Positions 1 to 7,021 of a stretch of DNA of 22,026 bases are shown here, in pieces. The stretch comes from Rhabdothermincola sp036846205. Its GTDB lineage: Bacteria > Actinomycetota > Acidimicrobiia > Acidimicrobiales > Acidimicrobilacustridaceae. A program made the translations under genes and the position numbers. Where the stretch lies: positions 1 to 22,026 of the forward strand of contig NZ_DAIUCK010000052.1 of assembly GCF_036846205.1 (NCBI RefSeq), given 5' to 3'. The notes under the pieces were generated by a model. The model was given only the letters and a program-made list of their open reading frames with translations. It ran no database searches and was not told the DNA's origin. The first letter of the stretch is position 1, and the number at the start of each line of letters is the position of its first letter.

Positions 1-271
1 GGTGGGTGACGGGTTCCAACCCCTGGGGCTCGATGGCGACGCGCTCGCCGAGCGGATGTCGCTGGTGCGGGCCGCTGCGCTCGAGGCGGGGCGCGACCCG
101 GAGGCCATCGAGCTGTCGCTCGGAGGGCTGCTCGACGTGATCGGGCCCGACGACGTCGAGTGGGCCGAAGAGCAGGGCGCGGCGCGCCTGGTCATCTCGA
201 CCCGGGAAGGGGACCTGGCGCGCCTCGAAGCGCAGATGTCGGCGTTCGCCGAGCGGGTCATCCACCGCTGA
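1..271 (+). CDS. Luciferase-like (LLM) oxidoreductase, C-terminal fragment
   Basis: The window opens inside this gene; about 89 C-terminal residues are visible before the TGA at 269-271. The reading frame is open to base 1, and the GTG at 2 is probably internal. The opening GDGFQPLG followed by a helix-rich stretch (AERMSLVRAAALEAGRDP) and a late GAARLVIS strand is the usual C-terminal end of the bacterial luciferase/F420-dependent oxidoreductase barrel, where a DGW/F-P-LG segment precedes the last helices. These enzymes use F420 or FMN to move hydride or hydroxylate a substrate. The next gene is another member of the family. Substrate and cofactor cannot be decided from this fragment. Confidence 0.7.
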   Translation, partial: VGDGFQPLGLDGDALAERMSLVRAAALEAGRDPEAIELSLGGLLDVIGPDDVEWAEEQGAARLVISTREGDLARLEAQMSAFAERVIHR

Positions 272-333
272 GCCCATCGCAGTCGTGCCCGGACGGGTGG
301 CGCCGGGGGGCCGGACCTGCGAGAGTGCAGAAC

Positions 334-347
334 GAGAACACGTTTCT
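334..347. promoter_or_regulatory. KstR-like operator 1
   Basis: The 14-mer GAGAACACGTTTCT contains the AACnnGTT core of the KstR-type operator (TnnAACnnGTTnnA) but lacks the outer T and A. It lies 17 bases before the GTG of the LLM gene at 365, in a 93-base gap. A TAnnnT-type -10 candidate, TATTGT (347-352), overlaps its edge. It is the weakest of the four sites alone; recurrence before other catabolic genes supports it. Confidence 0.55.
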
Positions 348-364
348 ATTGTTGAGGGAGGGCG

Positions 365-1270
365 GTGGCCGCGATCATCCCCCCGGGCCGACTGGTCTAC
401 GGGATCCAGCTTCCGGTGCAGTCGCAGAGCACCCGGTACGCACAGGCCTGGGAGGCGGCCTGCGGCATCGACGAGCTGGCCACCATCGCCCGGGCATGCG
501 ACGCCGCGGGGTTCTTCTACGTCGCGGTGTGCGACCACGTGGCCATCCCCCGCCCCCATGACGAGGTGATGAGCACGACGTGGTGGGACACGCTCACCAC
601 CCTCGGCTACCTGGCAGCCGTCACCGAGCGCACCCGTCTGCTGAGCCACGTGTACGTCCTGCCCTACCGGCATCCGCTGATGACGGCCAAGGGGTTCCTG
701 ACCCTGGACACGGTGTCGAAGGGACGGGCGATCCTGGGTGTCGGTGCCGGTCACGTGCGCGAGGAGTTCGAGCTGCTGGGTGTCGACTTCGATCGCCGCG
801 GCCAGCTGCTCGACGAGGCGATCGACGTGGTCCGGGCCGCGTTCACCGACGAGTACCCGCTCCATGACGCTGAGACCTGGCCGGTGCGCGACGCGGGTCT
901 GCGACCCCGCCCGGTGCAGCCCGGCGGGCCACCGATCTGGGTGGGTGGCTCGTCCCGGGCCGCGCTGCGCCGGGCCGCGGATCGGGGCGACGGCTGGCTC
1001 CCGCAGGGTCCGCCCGAGATGGGCATGAAGGCCGCGGTGCAGTTCATCCGGGACCGGCGGGGCGACGTGCCCATCGACATCGGGGTGAACACCGGCCCGA
1101 TCGACATGAGCCGTTCGCCGGAGGAGATCGCCGCCGGACTGCGCCGGTTCGCGTCGATCGGCGTGAACCAGCTCCAGGTCATGTTCCGGGCGTCGTCGGT
1201 GGGCGAGTACTGCGAGCTGATCGAAGCGTTCGGGCGCGAGGTGGCGCCCCTGCTCAACGACCAGGAGTGA
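365..1270 (+). CDS. F420-dependent LLM-class oxidoreductase
   Basis: This 301-residue protein matches the bacterial luciferase-like barrel, probably the F420-dependent class. Seen: an early strand with GIQLPVQSQS, the segment AGFFYVAVCDHVAIPRP, the RHPLMTAKGFLTLDTVSKGRAILGVGAGH block that shapes the cofactor pocket, and GGPPIWVGGSSRAALRRAADRGDGW near residues 187-212. Length is typical (about 280-340). The GTG start at 365 follows a purine-rich GAGGGAGG and a KstR-like operator. It heads an apparent operon with an SDR 12 bases on and a SnoaL-like gene. Mycobacterial KstR regulons also contain F420-dependent oxidoreductases, so a role in catabolism of a polycyclic or alicyclic compound is reasonable. 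Cofactor (F420 rather than FMN) and substrate are inferred. Confidence 0.85.
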   Translation: MAAIIPPGRLVYGIQLPVQSQSTRYAQAWEAACGIDELATIARACDAAGFFYVAVCDHVAIPRPHDEVMSTTWWDTLTTLGYLAAVTERTRLLSHVYVLPYRHPLMTAKGFLTLDTVSKGRAILGVGAGHVREEFELLGVDFDRRGQLLDEAIDVVRAAFTDEYPLHDAETWPVRDAGLRPRPVQPGGPPIWVGGSSRAALRRAADRGDGWLPQGPPEMGMKAAVQFIRDRRGDVPIDIGVNTGPIDMSRSPEEIAAGLRRFASIGVNQLQVMFRASSVGEYCELIEAFGREVAPLLNDQE

Positions 1271-1282
1271 TGAGGAGGCGTC

Positions 1283-2062
1283 GTGTTGCTGGAAGGCAAG
1301 GTGGCCATCGTCTCGGGGCTCGGCCCGGGCATGGGCCGGGACATCTCGCTGGCGCTGGCGCGCGAAGGCGCCGACATCGTCATGGCCGCGCGCCGTGAGG
1401 ACCGGATGGCCGCGGTGGCGGAGGAGGTCGAGGCGCTGGGCCGACGGGCGGTGTGCGTGCGCACCGACATCTCCAGCCGGGACGACTGCGACCGCTTGGC
1501 GGAGACCGTCCGGCGGGAGCTGGGCACCGCCCACATCCTGGTCAACAACGCCTTCCACGACGGCAACTACAAGTCCTTCGAGGACTCCGACCTCGACGAG
1601 TGGAAAGCCACCTTCGACGTCAACCTCTGGGGCACCCTGCAGCTCACGAAGGCCGTGCTCCCCCTGCTCAAGGAGCACGAGGAAAGCCACATCGTGATGA
1701 TCAACACCATGTCGGTGCACCTGGTGGAGCCGAACTTCGGGGCGTACGCGGCATCCAAGGGGGCGCTGGCCACCGCCACCCGCACGCTGGCCCGGGAGCT
1801 CGGTCGCGATGGGGTACGGGTCAACGGCATCCATCCCGGCTACATCTGGGGGAGCTCGGTGGAGTGGTACCTCAACCACCTCGCCGAGCAGAACGGCACG
1901 AGCTTCGAGGAGGAGTACACCAAGGTCGCGGACCAGACCTGCCTGGGCTACATCGTGCCCTCCTCGGAGATCGCCGGTGCGGTGGTGTTCTTCTCGTCGT
2001 CCCTCAGCCGAGCGGTCACCGGCCAGAGCCTCCCGGTGAACGGCGGGCACTACCTGCAGTGA
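1283..2062 (+). CDS. SDR-family NAD(P)-dependent oxidoreductase
   Basis: A 259-residue classical short-chain dehydrogenase, expected to oxidise or reduce a hydroxyl/keto group with NAD(P). The nucleotide-binding loop is SGLGPGMGR (residues 11-19, Ser instead of the usual Thr). The catalytic triad looks intact as Ser144, Tyr155 and Lys159 (YAASK). The family's NNAG motif reads NNAF here, a variant found in some divergent SDRs. The C-terminus VTGQSLPVNGGHYLQ is the usual end. The GTG start at 1283 is set by GAGGAGG about 5 bases upstream, 12 bases after the LLM stop, so the two are likely co-transcribed. Several acidic residues (EEEYTKVADQ) lie in the variable substrate-binding region. Substrate unknown. 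Confidence 0.88.
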   Translation: MLLEGKVAIVSGLGPGMGRDISLALAREGADIVMAARREDRMAAVAEEVEALGRRAVCVRTDISSRDDCDRLAETVRRELGTAHILVNNAFHDGNYKSFEDSDLDEWKATFDVNLWGTLQLTKAVLPLLKEHEESHIVMINTMSVHLVEPNFGAYAASKGALATATRTLARELGRDGVRVNGIHPGYIWGSSVEWYLNHLAEQNGTSFEEEYTKVADQTCLGYIVPSSEIAGAVVFFSSSLSRAVTGQSLPVNGGHYLQ

Positions 2063-2093
2063 CCCCGGTGGCCGGCCCGGACCAGCGGTCGCG

Positions 2094-2558
2094 ATGAGCG
2101 GCGACCACCCGATCTCCGACGAACGGGCCATCGCCAACCTGGTCTTCGGGTTGGCGGAGGCCATCGACGACGCGGACCTCGACCGGGTCGAAGAGCTCTT
2201 CGGTGACGCCACCTTCACCCTCGCCGGCCGTGAGCCCCGTGTCGGCGGGGCGGCGTTCCGCCGGGTGATCGAGCAGGGCATGCGCTTCCATGACGGCTCG
2301 CCCCGGACCCTCCACGTGGTCAGCAACCTCGTGGTCGAGGTGGGCGGCGACCGGACGGTCGCGTCGTCGAGGTCGGTGGTCTCGGTGCTCCAGGCCGTGC
2401 CTCCTGCCTTCGGGCTGCAGGTGGTGATGGCTGGCCGCTACCACGATCGGTTCGTGCGCGACCCCTCCGGGGAATGGCGGTTCGCCGAGCGGATGATGTT
2501 CGTGGACCTGGTGGGCGACACCTCGTTCCACAGCACCACCCGCTTCGACCCCAAGTAG
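2094..2558 (+). CDS. SnoaL-like / NTF2-fold protein
   Basis: A 154-residue protein of the nuclear transport factor 2 / SnoaL-like fold. Seen: the N-terminal helix typical of the group (ISDERAIANLVFGLAEAIDDADLDRVEELFGDATFTLAG), then strands with HVVSNLVVEVGGDRTVASSRSVVSVLQ, the pattern of the conical beta-sheet, and a final GEWRFAERMMFVDLVGD. Members include polyketide cyclases, ketosteroid isomerase relatives and many small catabolic hydratases or isomerases. It is the last gene of the unit that begins at 365, 31 bases after the SDR. Its TAG stop (2556-2558) is also the first three bases of the next operator. An isomerase or dehydratase role is inferred only from fold and neighbours. Confidence 0.78.
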   Translation: MSGDHPISDERAIANLVFGLAEAIDDADLDRVEELFGDATFTLAGREPRVGGAAFRRVIEQGMRFHDGSPRTLHVVSNLVVEVGGDRTVASSRSVVSVLQAVPPAFGLQVVMAGRYHDRFVRDPSGEWRFAERMMFVDLVGDTSFHSTTRFDPK

Positions 2559-2569
2559 AACGCGTTCTC
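2556..2569. promoter_or_regulatory. KstR-like operator 2
   Basis: TAGAACGCGTTCTC is a palindrome with one mismatched pair and matches TnnAACnnGTTnnA except at the last base. It begins in the stop codon of the SnoaL-like gene and ends 19 bases before the ATG of the EthD gene. With TAGCGT (2577-2582) as -10, the -35 region falls on the left edge of the site, so a bound repressor would block polymerase. Confidence 0.7.
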
Positions 2570-2576
2570 GTTCCGC

Positions 2577-2582
2577 TAGCGT
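2577..2582 (+). promoter_or_regulatory. Probable -10 box, near-leaderless promoter
   Basis: TAGCGT fits the actinobacterial TAnnnT -10 consensus and ends 6 bases before the ATG at 2589. Transcription would begin at or next to the start codon, giving a leaderless mRNA. No convincing Shine-Dalgarno sequence precedes this ATG, which agrees. Not proven without transcript-end mapping. Confidence 0.45.
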
Positions 2583-2588
2583 GAGTCC

Positions 2589-2945
2589 ATGGTGAAGCTC
2601 GTCGCGTTCCTGAAGCGCAAACCGGGGTTGACCCTGGAGGAGTTCTACGACCACTGGGAGAACCGTCACGGCCCGCTGATCGCCAACACCCCGGAGCTGG
2701 CCCGCCACATCGTGCGCTACGAGCAGCACCGCCGAACCGCCCTCGCCGGCTGGATGGGCACCGAGGGCTTCGACGGGGTCACCATCCAGTGGATGGCGTC
2801 CCCGGCCGCGTTCGAGGCGTTCGTCGCCGAACCGGCCTACGCCGAGCTCATCGCCCCGGACGAGCAGCGCTTCCTCGACACCGACTCGCTGGTGTGGATG
2901 GTGACCAGCGAGCCGACGATCGTGATCGACGGGCCCCCGGCATGA
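2589..2945 (+). CDS. EthD-domain protein
   Basis: A 118-residue protein that is essentially one EthD domain, a ferredoxin-like dimeric alpha/beta barrel. Seen: MVKLVAFLKRKPGLTLEEFY, then the signature HWENRHGPLI (residues 22-31) with the conserved Trp and His, and the late strand SLVWMVTSEPTIVID. Relatives act in ether and hydrocarbon catabolism or in small cyclisation and decarboxylation steps; many have no known reaction. It is the first gene after operator 2 and overlaps the next SDR by four bases (ATGA), implying translational coupling. It probably works on the same compound as the SDR, but its reaction is unknown. Confidence 0.85.
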   Translation: MVKLVAFLKRKPGLTLEEFYDHWENRHGPLIANTPELARHIVRYEQHRRTALAGWMGTEGFDGVTIQWMASPAAFEAFVAEPAYAELIAPDEQRFLDTDSLVWMVTSEPTIVIDGPPA

Positions 2946-3703
2946 GCGGCTCGTTCGCCGGGAAGGTCGCGCTGGTCACCGGCGGGGCGTCGGGCATCGG
3001 GCGAGCGACGGTGGAGCAGCTCGCCGCCGCCGGCGCCAGGGTGGTGGTGGCCGACCTCGACGAGGGGCACGGTGCCGGCGTCGCCGACGCGGTCAAGGCC
3101 AGCGGAGGGGAGGCGGTCTTCGTGCGCGCCGACGTCGCCGTGCCTGATGAGGTGGAGGCGATGGTGGCTGTCGCTGTGGAGCGCTTCGAGCGACTCGACG
3201 TCGCCGTGAACAACGCCGGCCGTCCAGGCACCTATGCGGCGCTCACCGACCAGACCCTCGAGGACTGGGAGCGCACCCTCGCCGTGAACCTCACGGGCAC
3301 GTTCCTGTGTCTCCGGGCTGAGATCGCGGCGATGGTGGCGGCCGGCGGCGGTGCGATCGTGAACGTCGCCTCCGCCGCGGGGCTGATGGGCTTCGCTCAC
3401 CTGCCCGCGTACGTCGCCAGCAAGCACGGGGTGATCGGCCTGACCAGGAGCGTGGCCCTGGAGTTCGCGAGGAAGGGCATCCGGGTCAACGCGGTGTGCC
3501 CCGGTAACGTGCGAACCCAGATGCTCGAAGGCTTCGCCGGTGGTGACGAGCAGACCCTGCAGGGGATGGGTCGCATGCAGCCCATCGGCCGTCTGGGCAC
3601 ACCGCAGGAAGTGGCGGAAGCGATCGTGTGGTTGTGCTCCGATGCGGCGTCGTTCGTGACCGGCCATGCCATGGCGGTGGACGGGGGAGTGTTGGCGACG
3701 TGA
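2942..3703 (+). CDS. SDR-family NAD(P)-dependent oxidoreductase
   Basis: A 253-residue classical SDR with all marks in place: TGGASGIGR nucleotide loop near the N-terminus, NNAG, and catalytic Ser144, Tyr157 and Lys161 (YVASK), plus the SDR-type ending VTGHAMAVDGG. The Asp in VVVADLDE at the end of the second strand suggests NAD(H) over NADP(H). The ATG at 2942 shares ATGA with the stop of the EthD gene, which fixes the start and points to coupled translation. It resembles FabG or hydroxysteroid dehydrogenase-type enzymes; the substrate cannot be told from sequence. Confidence 0.9.
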   Translation: MSGSFAGKVALVTGGASGIGRATVEQLAAAGARVVVADLDEGHGAGVADAVKASGGEAVFVRADVAVPDEVEAMVAVAVERFERLDVAVNNAGRPGTYAALTDQTLEDWERTLAVNLTGTFLCLRAEIAAMVAAGGGAIVNVASAAGLMGFAHLPAYVASKHGVIGLTRSVALEFARKGIRVNAVCPGNVRTQMLEGFAGGDEQTLQGMGRMQPIGRLGTPQEVAEAIVWLCSDAASFVTGHAMAVDGGVLAT

Positions 3704-3740
3704 TGTCGTGGACCGGGACCTGTTCCCGACGAGGTGACTG

Positions 3741-4535
3741 ATGGGGTTGCTCGACGGCCAACGGGTCGTCGTCACCGGCGGTGGATCGGGCATCGGAGAG
3801 GCGATCGCGCGCCGCATGGTGGCTGAAGGGGCTCGGGTCGCCGTGCTCGACGTCGACGGCGCGGCCGCGCAGCGGGTCGCTCGGGAGCTCGACGGTGTGG
3901 CCGTCGAAGTCGACGTCGCCGACACCGATGCCATGCAGGACGCCCTCGTCGACACGGCCCGCGAGCTGGGCGGGCTCACTGGACTGGTCAACAACGCAGG
4001 GATCGGGAGCCTCAAGGCGCTGCACCAGTACGCCGAGGCCGAGTGGGAGCGGCTCATCGCGGTCAACCTGAAGGGCGCGTTCAACGGCATCCGGGCGGTG
4101 GTTCCCCACCTACGTGCTTCGGGCGGGGGGAGCATCGTGAACGTGGCCTCGGTGAGCGGGGTGCGTCCCACGAGGGGCGAGGCCCCCTACGCGGCGGCCA
4201 AAGCGGGGGTGATCGCACTCACCCGGAGCGCGGCCCTCGAGTACGGCCCTGAGGGCATCCGGGTGAACTGCGTGTCCCCGGGGTTCATCCGCACCCACCT
4301 CACCGAGTTCGCCTTCTCGAACCCCGCATGGATCGAGACCCTCGAGTCGCGCACGCCGCTCCGTCGGGCGGGCACCGCCGAGGACGTGGCGAAGGTCGTG
4401 GCGTTCCTGTGCTCGGATCTGGCCGGCTACGTCACCGGCCAGAACCTGTTGGTCGACGGCGGCAGCATCCTGCCGAGCGCCCAGGTCGATCACCTGCTCG
4501 GCGAGCTGCTCGGCGATCCTCCGCGCGAAGGCTGA
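3741..4535 (+). CDS. SDR-family NAD(P)-dependent oxidoreductase
   Basis: A 264-residue classical SDR. Seen: VTGGGSGIGE nucleotide loop, VLDVDG after the second strand (an Asp suggesting NAD), NNAGIG, and catalytic Ser137, Tyr150 and Lys154 (YAAAK), followed by VNCVSPGFIRTHL and the C-terminal VTGQNLLVDGG. The start ATG follows GAGGTGACTG, 37 bases after the previous SDR, so it is probably the last gene of the unit controlled by operator 2. Two SDRs in a row suggest successive alcohol-to-ketone steps or both directions of one step; this is inference. Confidence 0.88.
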   Translation: MGLLDGQRVVVTGGGSGIGEAIARRMVAEGARVAVLDVDGAAAQRVARELDGVAVEVDVADTDAMQDALVDTARELGGLTGLVNNAGIGSLKALHQYAEAEWERLIAVNLKGAFNGIRAVVPHLRASGGGSIVNVASVSGVRPTRGEAPYAAAKAGVIALTRSAALEYGPEGIRVNCVSPGFIRTHLTEFAFSNPAWIETLESRTPLRRAGTAEDVAKVVAFLCSDLAGYVTGQNLLVDGGSILPSAQVDHLLGELLGDPPREG

Positions 4536-4610
4536 CCGGTCGCGCCGCTCGAACCGTGGGCGTCTGACCTGACGTGCGGCGGTTCGACGACGGTTCGTAC
4601 GATCACGCCA

Positions 4611-5816
4611 GTGACGACCGTCCCCACCGACGATCGCCCCGCCCAGCTCGAGCCGCCGGAGACCCGCGCCGCGCCTCCCGAGCCGGCGAGGGCCCGGGCG
4701 CGCCCCGCCGGTCGCCCCCAGCTCCTGCGGGGCGTGCGGTTCCCGGTCGCGGTGTTCGTCGGGTGGCGCCTCTACCAGCTCGCGGCTCTGCTGCGGCAGA
4801 ACGGCTCAGGGGTGTACACCGCGTTCAACTACGACGGCGAGCACTACCTGCGCATCCTGCACTACGGCTACTGGAACCCCCGGCCGGTGATGCCGAGCCA
4901 CGCGTTCTTCCCCGGGATCTCGTGGCTGGCCACGCCGGTCTACTGGCTGACCGGGTCGGACGCGATCGCGGTGCACGTCACGGTCACCCTCACGGGACTG
5001 GCGGCGTTCGTGACGGTATGGGGAGCAGCGAAGGCGTGGAAGGGCGAGCGGGTGGCCCGGCTGGCGGTCGTGCTGCTCGCGCTCTTCCCGGCATCGCTGT
5101 TCCTGTGGGCCTTCTACTCGGAAGGGTTGTTCATCGCCCTCGGCGCCGGTGCCATCTGGGCCGACCGGCGGGGGCGGCACGGCATCGCCGCAGCGTGTCT
5201 GGTGGCCATCGGCACCACCCGCTCGATCGGCGTGGTCGTGCCTGCGGTGCTGGTGCTGGCTCGGATCATCCGCCAGCGCCGGGTCGATCGGTGGGCGGTG
5301 ACCTACGCGATCGCGGGGGCGGTGGGCCTGAGTCTCGTGCTGCTCACGATGTGGCACCAGGTCGGCGACCCGTTCGCCTGGGCGAAGGTGCAGGACGACT
5401 GGGGGCGAGAGCTGAGCTGGCCGTGGAGCTCGGTGGCTCAGGGGTTCGCCAATCTCGATCCGGACCCCTCGACGGTGATGGTGCCGGCGCTGGTGGCGCG
5501 CAACCTCGACCTGTGGTGCATACCGATCGTGCTGGCGGCGATCGCCTACGCAGCGTGCAGCAGGCGCGACCGGTTCCCCATGGAGGCGTGGATGCTCGGC
5601 GTGGCGATGATCGCGCTGCCCCTCTGCTCGAGCGTGCTGGCCAGCTTCAACCGGTTCGTGCTGGCGGACTGGGTCATCTACCCCGTGTACGCCTCGATCG
5701 GCTATCGGCTTCCGGGTTGGCTGCGCTGGCCGCTGCTGGCGGTGCTCGCGGGGGTGGCCCTGTGGACGAACTGGGTGCTGATCGGCCGTTTCGCAGCCAA
5801 CCGGTTCATCGGCTGA
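4611..5816 (+). CDS. PIG-V-like mannosyltransferase, integral membrane
   Basis: A 401-residue polytopic membrane protein resembling the PIG-V/GT76-like mannosyltransferases that use polyprenyl-phosphate sugars on the outer face of the membrane. After a Pro/Ala/Arg-rich tail (about 1-40) and a first helix (about 43-62) comes an outer loop with NYDGEHYLRI, including Asp75 and Glu77, then AFFPGISWL (98-106) and FYSEGLF (168-174), matching the conserved acidic loop, FFP and YT/SE motifs of the family. About eight to ten hydrophobic segments follow. GTG at 4611 lies 7 bases after a TACGAT -10-like hexamer (4598-4603), so the mRNA may be leaderless. It is unrelated in theme to the catabolic neighbours and probably serves cell-envelope glycan synthesis. 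The sugar is inferred from the family. Confidence 0.72.
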   Translation: MTTVPTDDRPAQLEPPETRAAPPEPARARARPAGRPQLLRGVRFPVAVFVGWRLYQLAALLRQNGSGVYTAFNYDGEHYLRILHYGYWNPRPVMPSHAFFPGISWLATPVYWLTGSDAIAVHVTVTLTGLAAFVTVWGAAKAWKGERVARLAVVLLALFPASLFLWAFYSEGLFIALGAGAIWADRRGRHGIAAACLVAIGTTRSIGVVVPAVLVLARIIRQRRVDRWAVTYAIAGAVGLSLVLLTMWHQVGDPFAWAKVQDDWGRELSWPWSSVAQGFANLDPDPSTVMVPALVARNLDLWCIPIVLAAIAYAACSRRDRFPMEAWMLGVAMIALPLCSSVLASFNRFVLADWVIYPVYASIGYRLPGWLRWPLLAVLAGVALWTNWVLIGRFAANRFIG

Positions 5817-5861
5817 TTCCCCCGAACCTCACCCTCCCGCTCCCATCGAGCGGCGCGTCTG

Positions 5862-5914
5862 TCGAACTGTTCATGGATTCGCGGTCCGCGGCCGCGTGGT
5901 GCTGAACAGTTCGA
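5862..5914. repeat. Hairpin repeat, copy 1 (upstream of AbiEi/DUF559 gene)
   Basis: A perfect 12-bp inverted repeat, TCGAACTGTTCA (5862-5873) and TGAACAGTTCGA (5903-5914), around a 29-base GC-rich interior that can itself fold (CGCGG-T-CCGCG, 5880-5890). A related hairpin with the same 11-bp arm core and the same 29-base interior follows the next gene. Each arm also contains the small odd palindrome GAACTGTTC. It could be a terminator for the PIG-V gene, a protein site, or the end of a mobile or repeated unit. Confidence 0.85.
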
Positions 5915-5970
5915 GCGTCGGGGTTGGGGACGGGCGGAGAATGTCACTGGGTCTTGGTGAGATGTCAGCC

Positions 5971-6909
5971 ATGGACCACGACCACACCATCGTCGAGCTC
6001 GCCACCCGCCAGCATGCGGTGGTGGCCATGCGCCAGCTGCGGGCACTCGGCGTTCCTCGCTGGGTGATCGATCAGCGTGTCCGACGCGGGCAGCTGGTCC
6101 GCCTCTCTCCCCGGGTGCTGCAGGTCGCGGGGTCGGCGCCGACGCCACACCAGCGGGCGATGGCCGCGGTCCTCGATGCCGGGGAGACGGCGGCACTCGC
6201 CCGGGAGAGTGCGTGCGCGCTGTGGGGCCTGCCGGGCTACGAGCTCGAACCGGTGCACGTCGTGCGGCGGTACGGGAGACACGGCCTGGAGGCGGCCCTG
6301 GGCGTCGCGGACACCACCCGCGACCTGCGCGAGCACCACGTGGTGGCGCTCTTCGGGATCCCCGTGTGCACCCCGGCGCGGGCGCTGGTCGACCTGGCGG
6401 GGGAGCTGCCCTTCCCACGGCTCGAGCGTCTGTGTGACCAGGCCTGGGCGCGGCGGTTGCTGAGCGGCGCCGCCCTGCACGAGATCGTGGCCGAGCTCGG
6501 TGGTCGGGGCCGGGCCGGCACGGTGGCACTGCGGGAGTTGCTGGTGGAGCGCCCGATCGATCACCGGCCACCCGAGAGCAACCTGGAGGCGCGGTTCGAC
6601 GAGATCGTGTCGCAGGCCCTCGGCAAGCACTTCGAGCGCCAGGTCGATCTCGGTGACGGTGACGACTGGCTGGGGCGAGTCGACTTCCTCGATCGGTCGC
6701 TCAAGATCGTCTACGAGGTGCAGAGCGACCTGTATCACTCGAGCGTGAGCGATCGGGCCCGCGACACGCAGCGCCGCCGCCGGCTCGAGGCGGCGGGATG
6801 GATCGTGGTCCAGATCCGCGAGTTCGATGTGTGGTACCGGCCCGATCGGGTGATCGCTGCCATCCGGGAGGCCGAAGGTCTGGCTCGGCAGCGTCGCGCG
6901 GCGGCCTGA
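5971..6909 (+). CDS. AbiEi-like winged-helix / DUF559 (Vsr-like) protein
   Basis: A 312-residue protein. The N-terminal part (about 8-60) reads as the AbiEi antitoxin-type winged helix (HAVVAMRQLRALGVPRWVIDQRVRRGQLVRL), followed by the middle domain with ALWGLPGYEL and the CTPARALVDLAG segment common in this family. The C-terminal part (about 215-305) resembles DUF559, a Vsr/PD-(D/E)xK-type endonuclease fold: Asp238 in GRVDFLD, then EVQ (Glu249, Gln251) where relatives often have EVD, and a following YH. I chose ATG 5971 because GGTGAG lies 9 bases upstream; the earlier GTG at 5896 sits inside the flanking hairpin. ATG 5962 is an alternative. It stands alone, flanked by two matching hairpins, with no toxin partner adjacent. 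A defence or DNA-repair role is a family-level guess. Confidence 0.78.
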   Translation: MDHDHTIVELATRQHAVVAMRQLRALGVPRWVIDQRVRRGQLVRLSPRVLQVAGSAPTPHQRAMAAVLDAGETAALARESACALWGLPGYELEPVHVVRRYGRHGLEAALGVADTTRDLREHHVVALFGIPVCTPARALVDLAGELPFPRLERLCDQAWARRLLSGAALHEIVAELGGRGRAGTVALRELLVERPIDHRPPESNLEARFDEIVSQALGKHFERQVDLGDGDDWLGRVDFLDRSLKIVYEVQSDLYHSSVSDRARDTQRRRRLEAAGWIVVQIREFDVWYRPDRVIAAIREAEGLARQRRAAA

Positions 6910-6932
6910 GCGCCTGGCCCGTCCCGGAGCAT

Positions 6933-7001
6933 CCCCCCGTCCCGAACTGTTCAGCGGTGCGCGCTCGGAGTCCGCGGATCGGTGAACAGTTCGACGGGGG
7001 G
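6933..7001. repeat. Hairpin repeat, copy 2 (downstream of AbiEi/DUF559 gene)
   Basis: CGAACTGTTCA (6943-6953) pairs perfectly with TGAACAGTTCG (6983-6993) around a 29-base interior, exactly as in copy 1. Here the stem is extended by CCCCCCGT (6933-6940) pairing with ACGGGGGG (6994-7001) after a two-base CC bulge. It lies between convergent genes, where a bidirectional terminator would be expected, but no T-tract follows. The interior matches that of copy 1 at roughly half its positions; both carry GTCCGCGG. Confidence 0.85.
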
Positions 7002-7021
7002 AAGAGGGGAGGCTCGGCCGG

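Noticed and set aside
3714..3728. Inverted repeat CGGGA-N5-TCCCG before the SDR at 3741
   Set aside because: Only 5-bp arms and GAC instead of AAC in the core; too weak to call a fifth operator.
5649..5806. Two AACCGGTT matches (5649-5656 and 5799-5806)
   Set aside because: Both lie inside the mannosyltransferase gene and encode Asn-Arg-Phe; codon use explains them.
5862..6993. GAACTGTTC hairpin arms as LexA (SOS) boxes
   Set aside because: The actinobacterial SOS box has four bases between GAAC and GTTC; here there is one.
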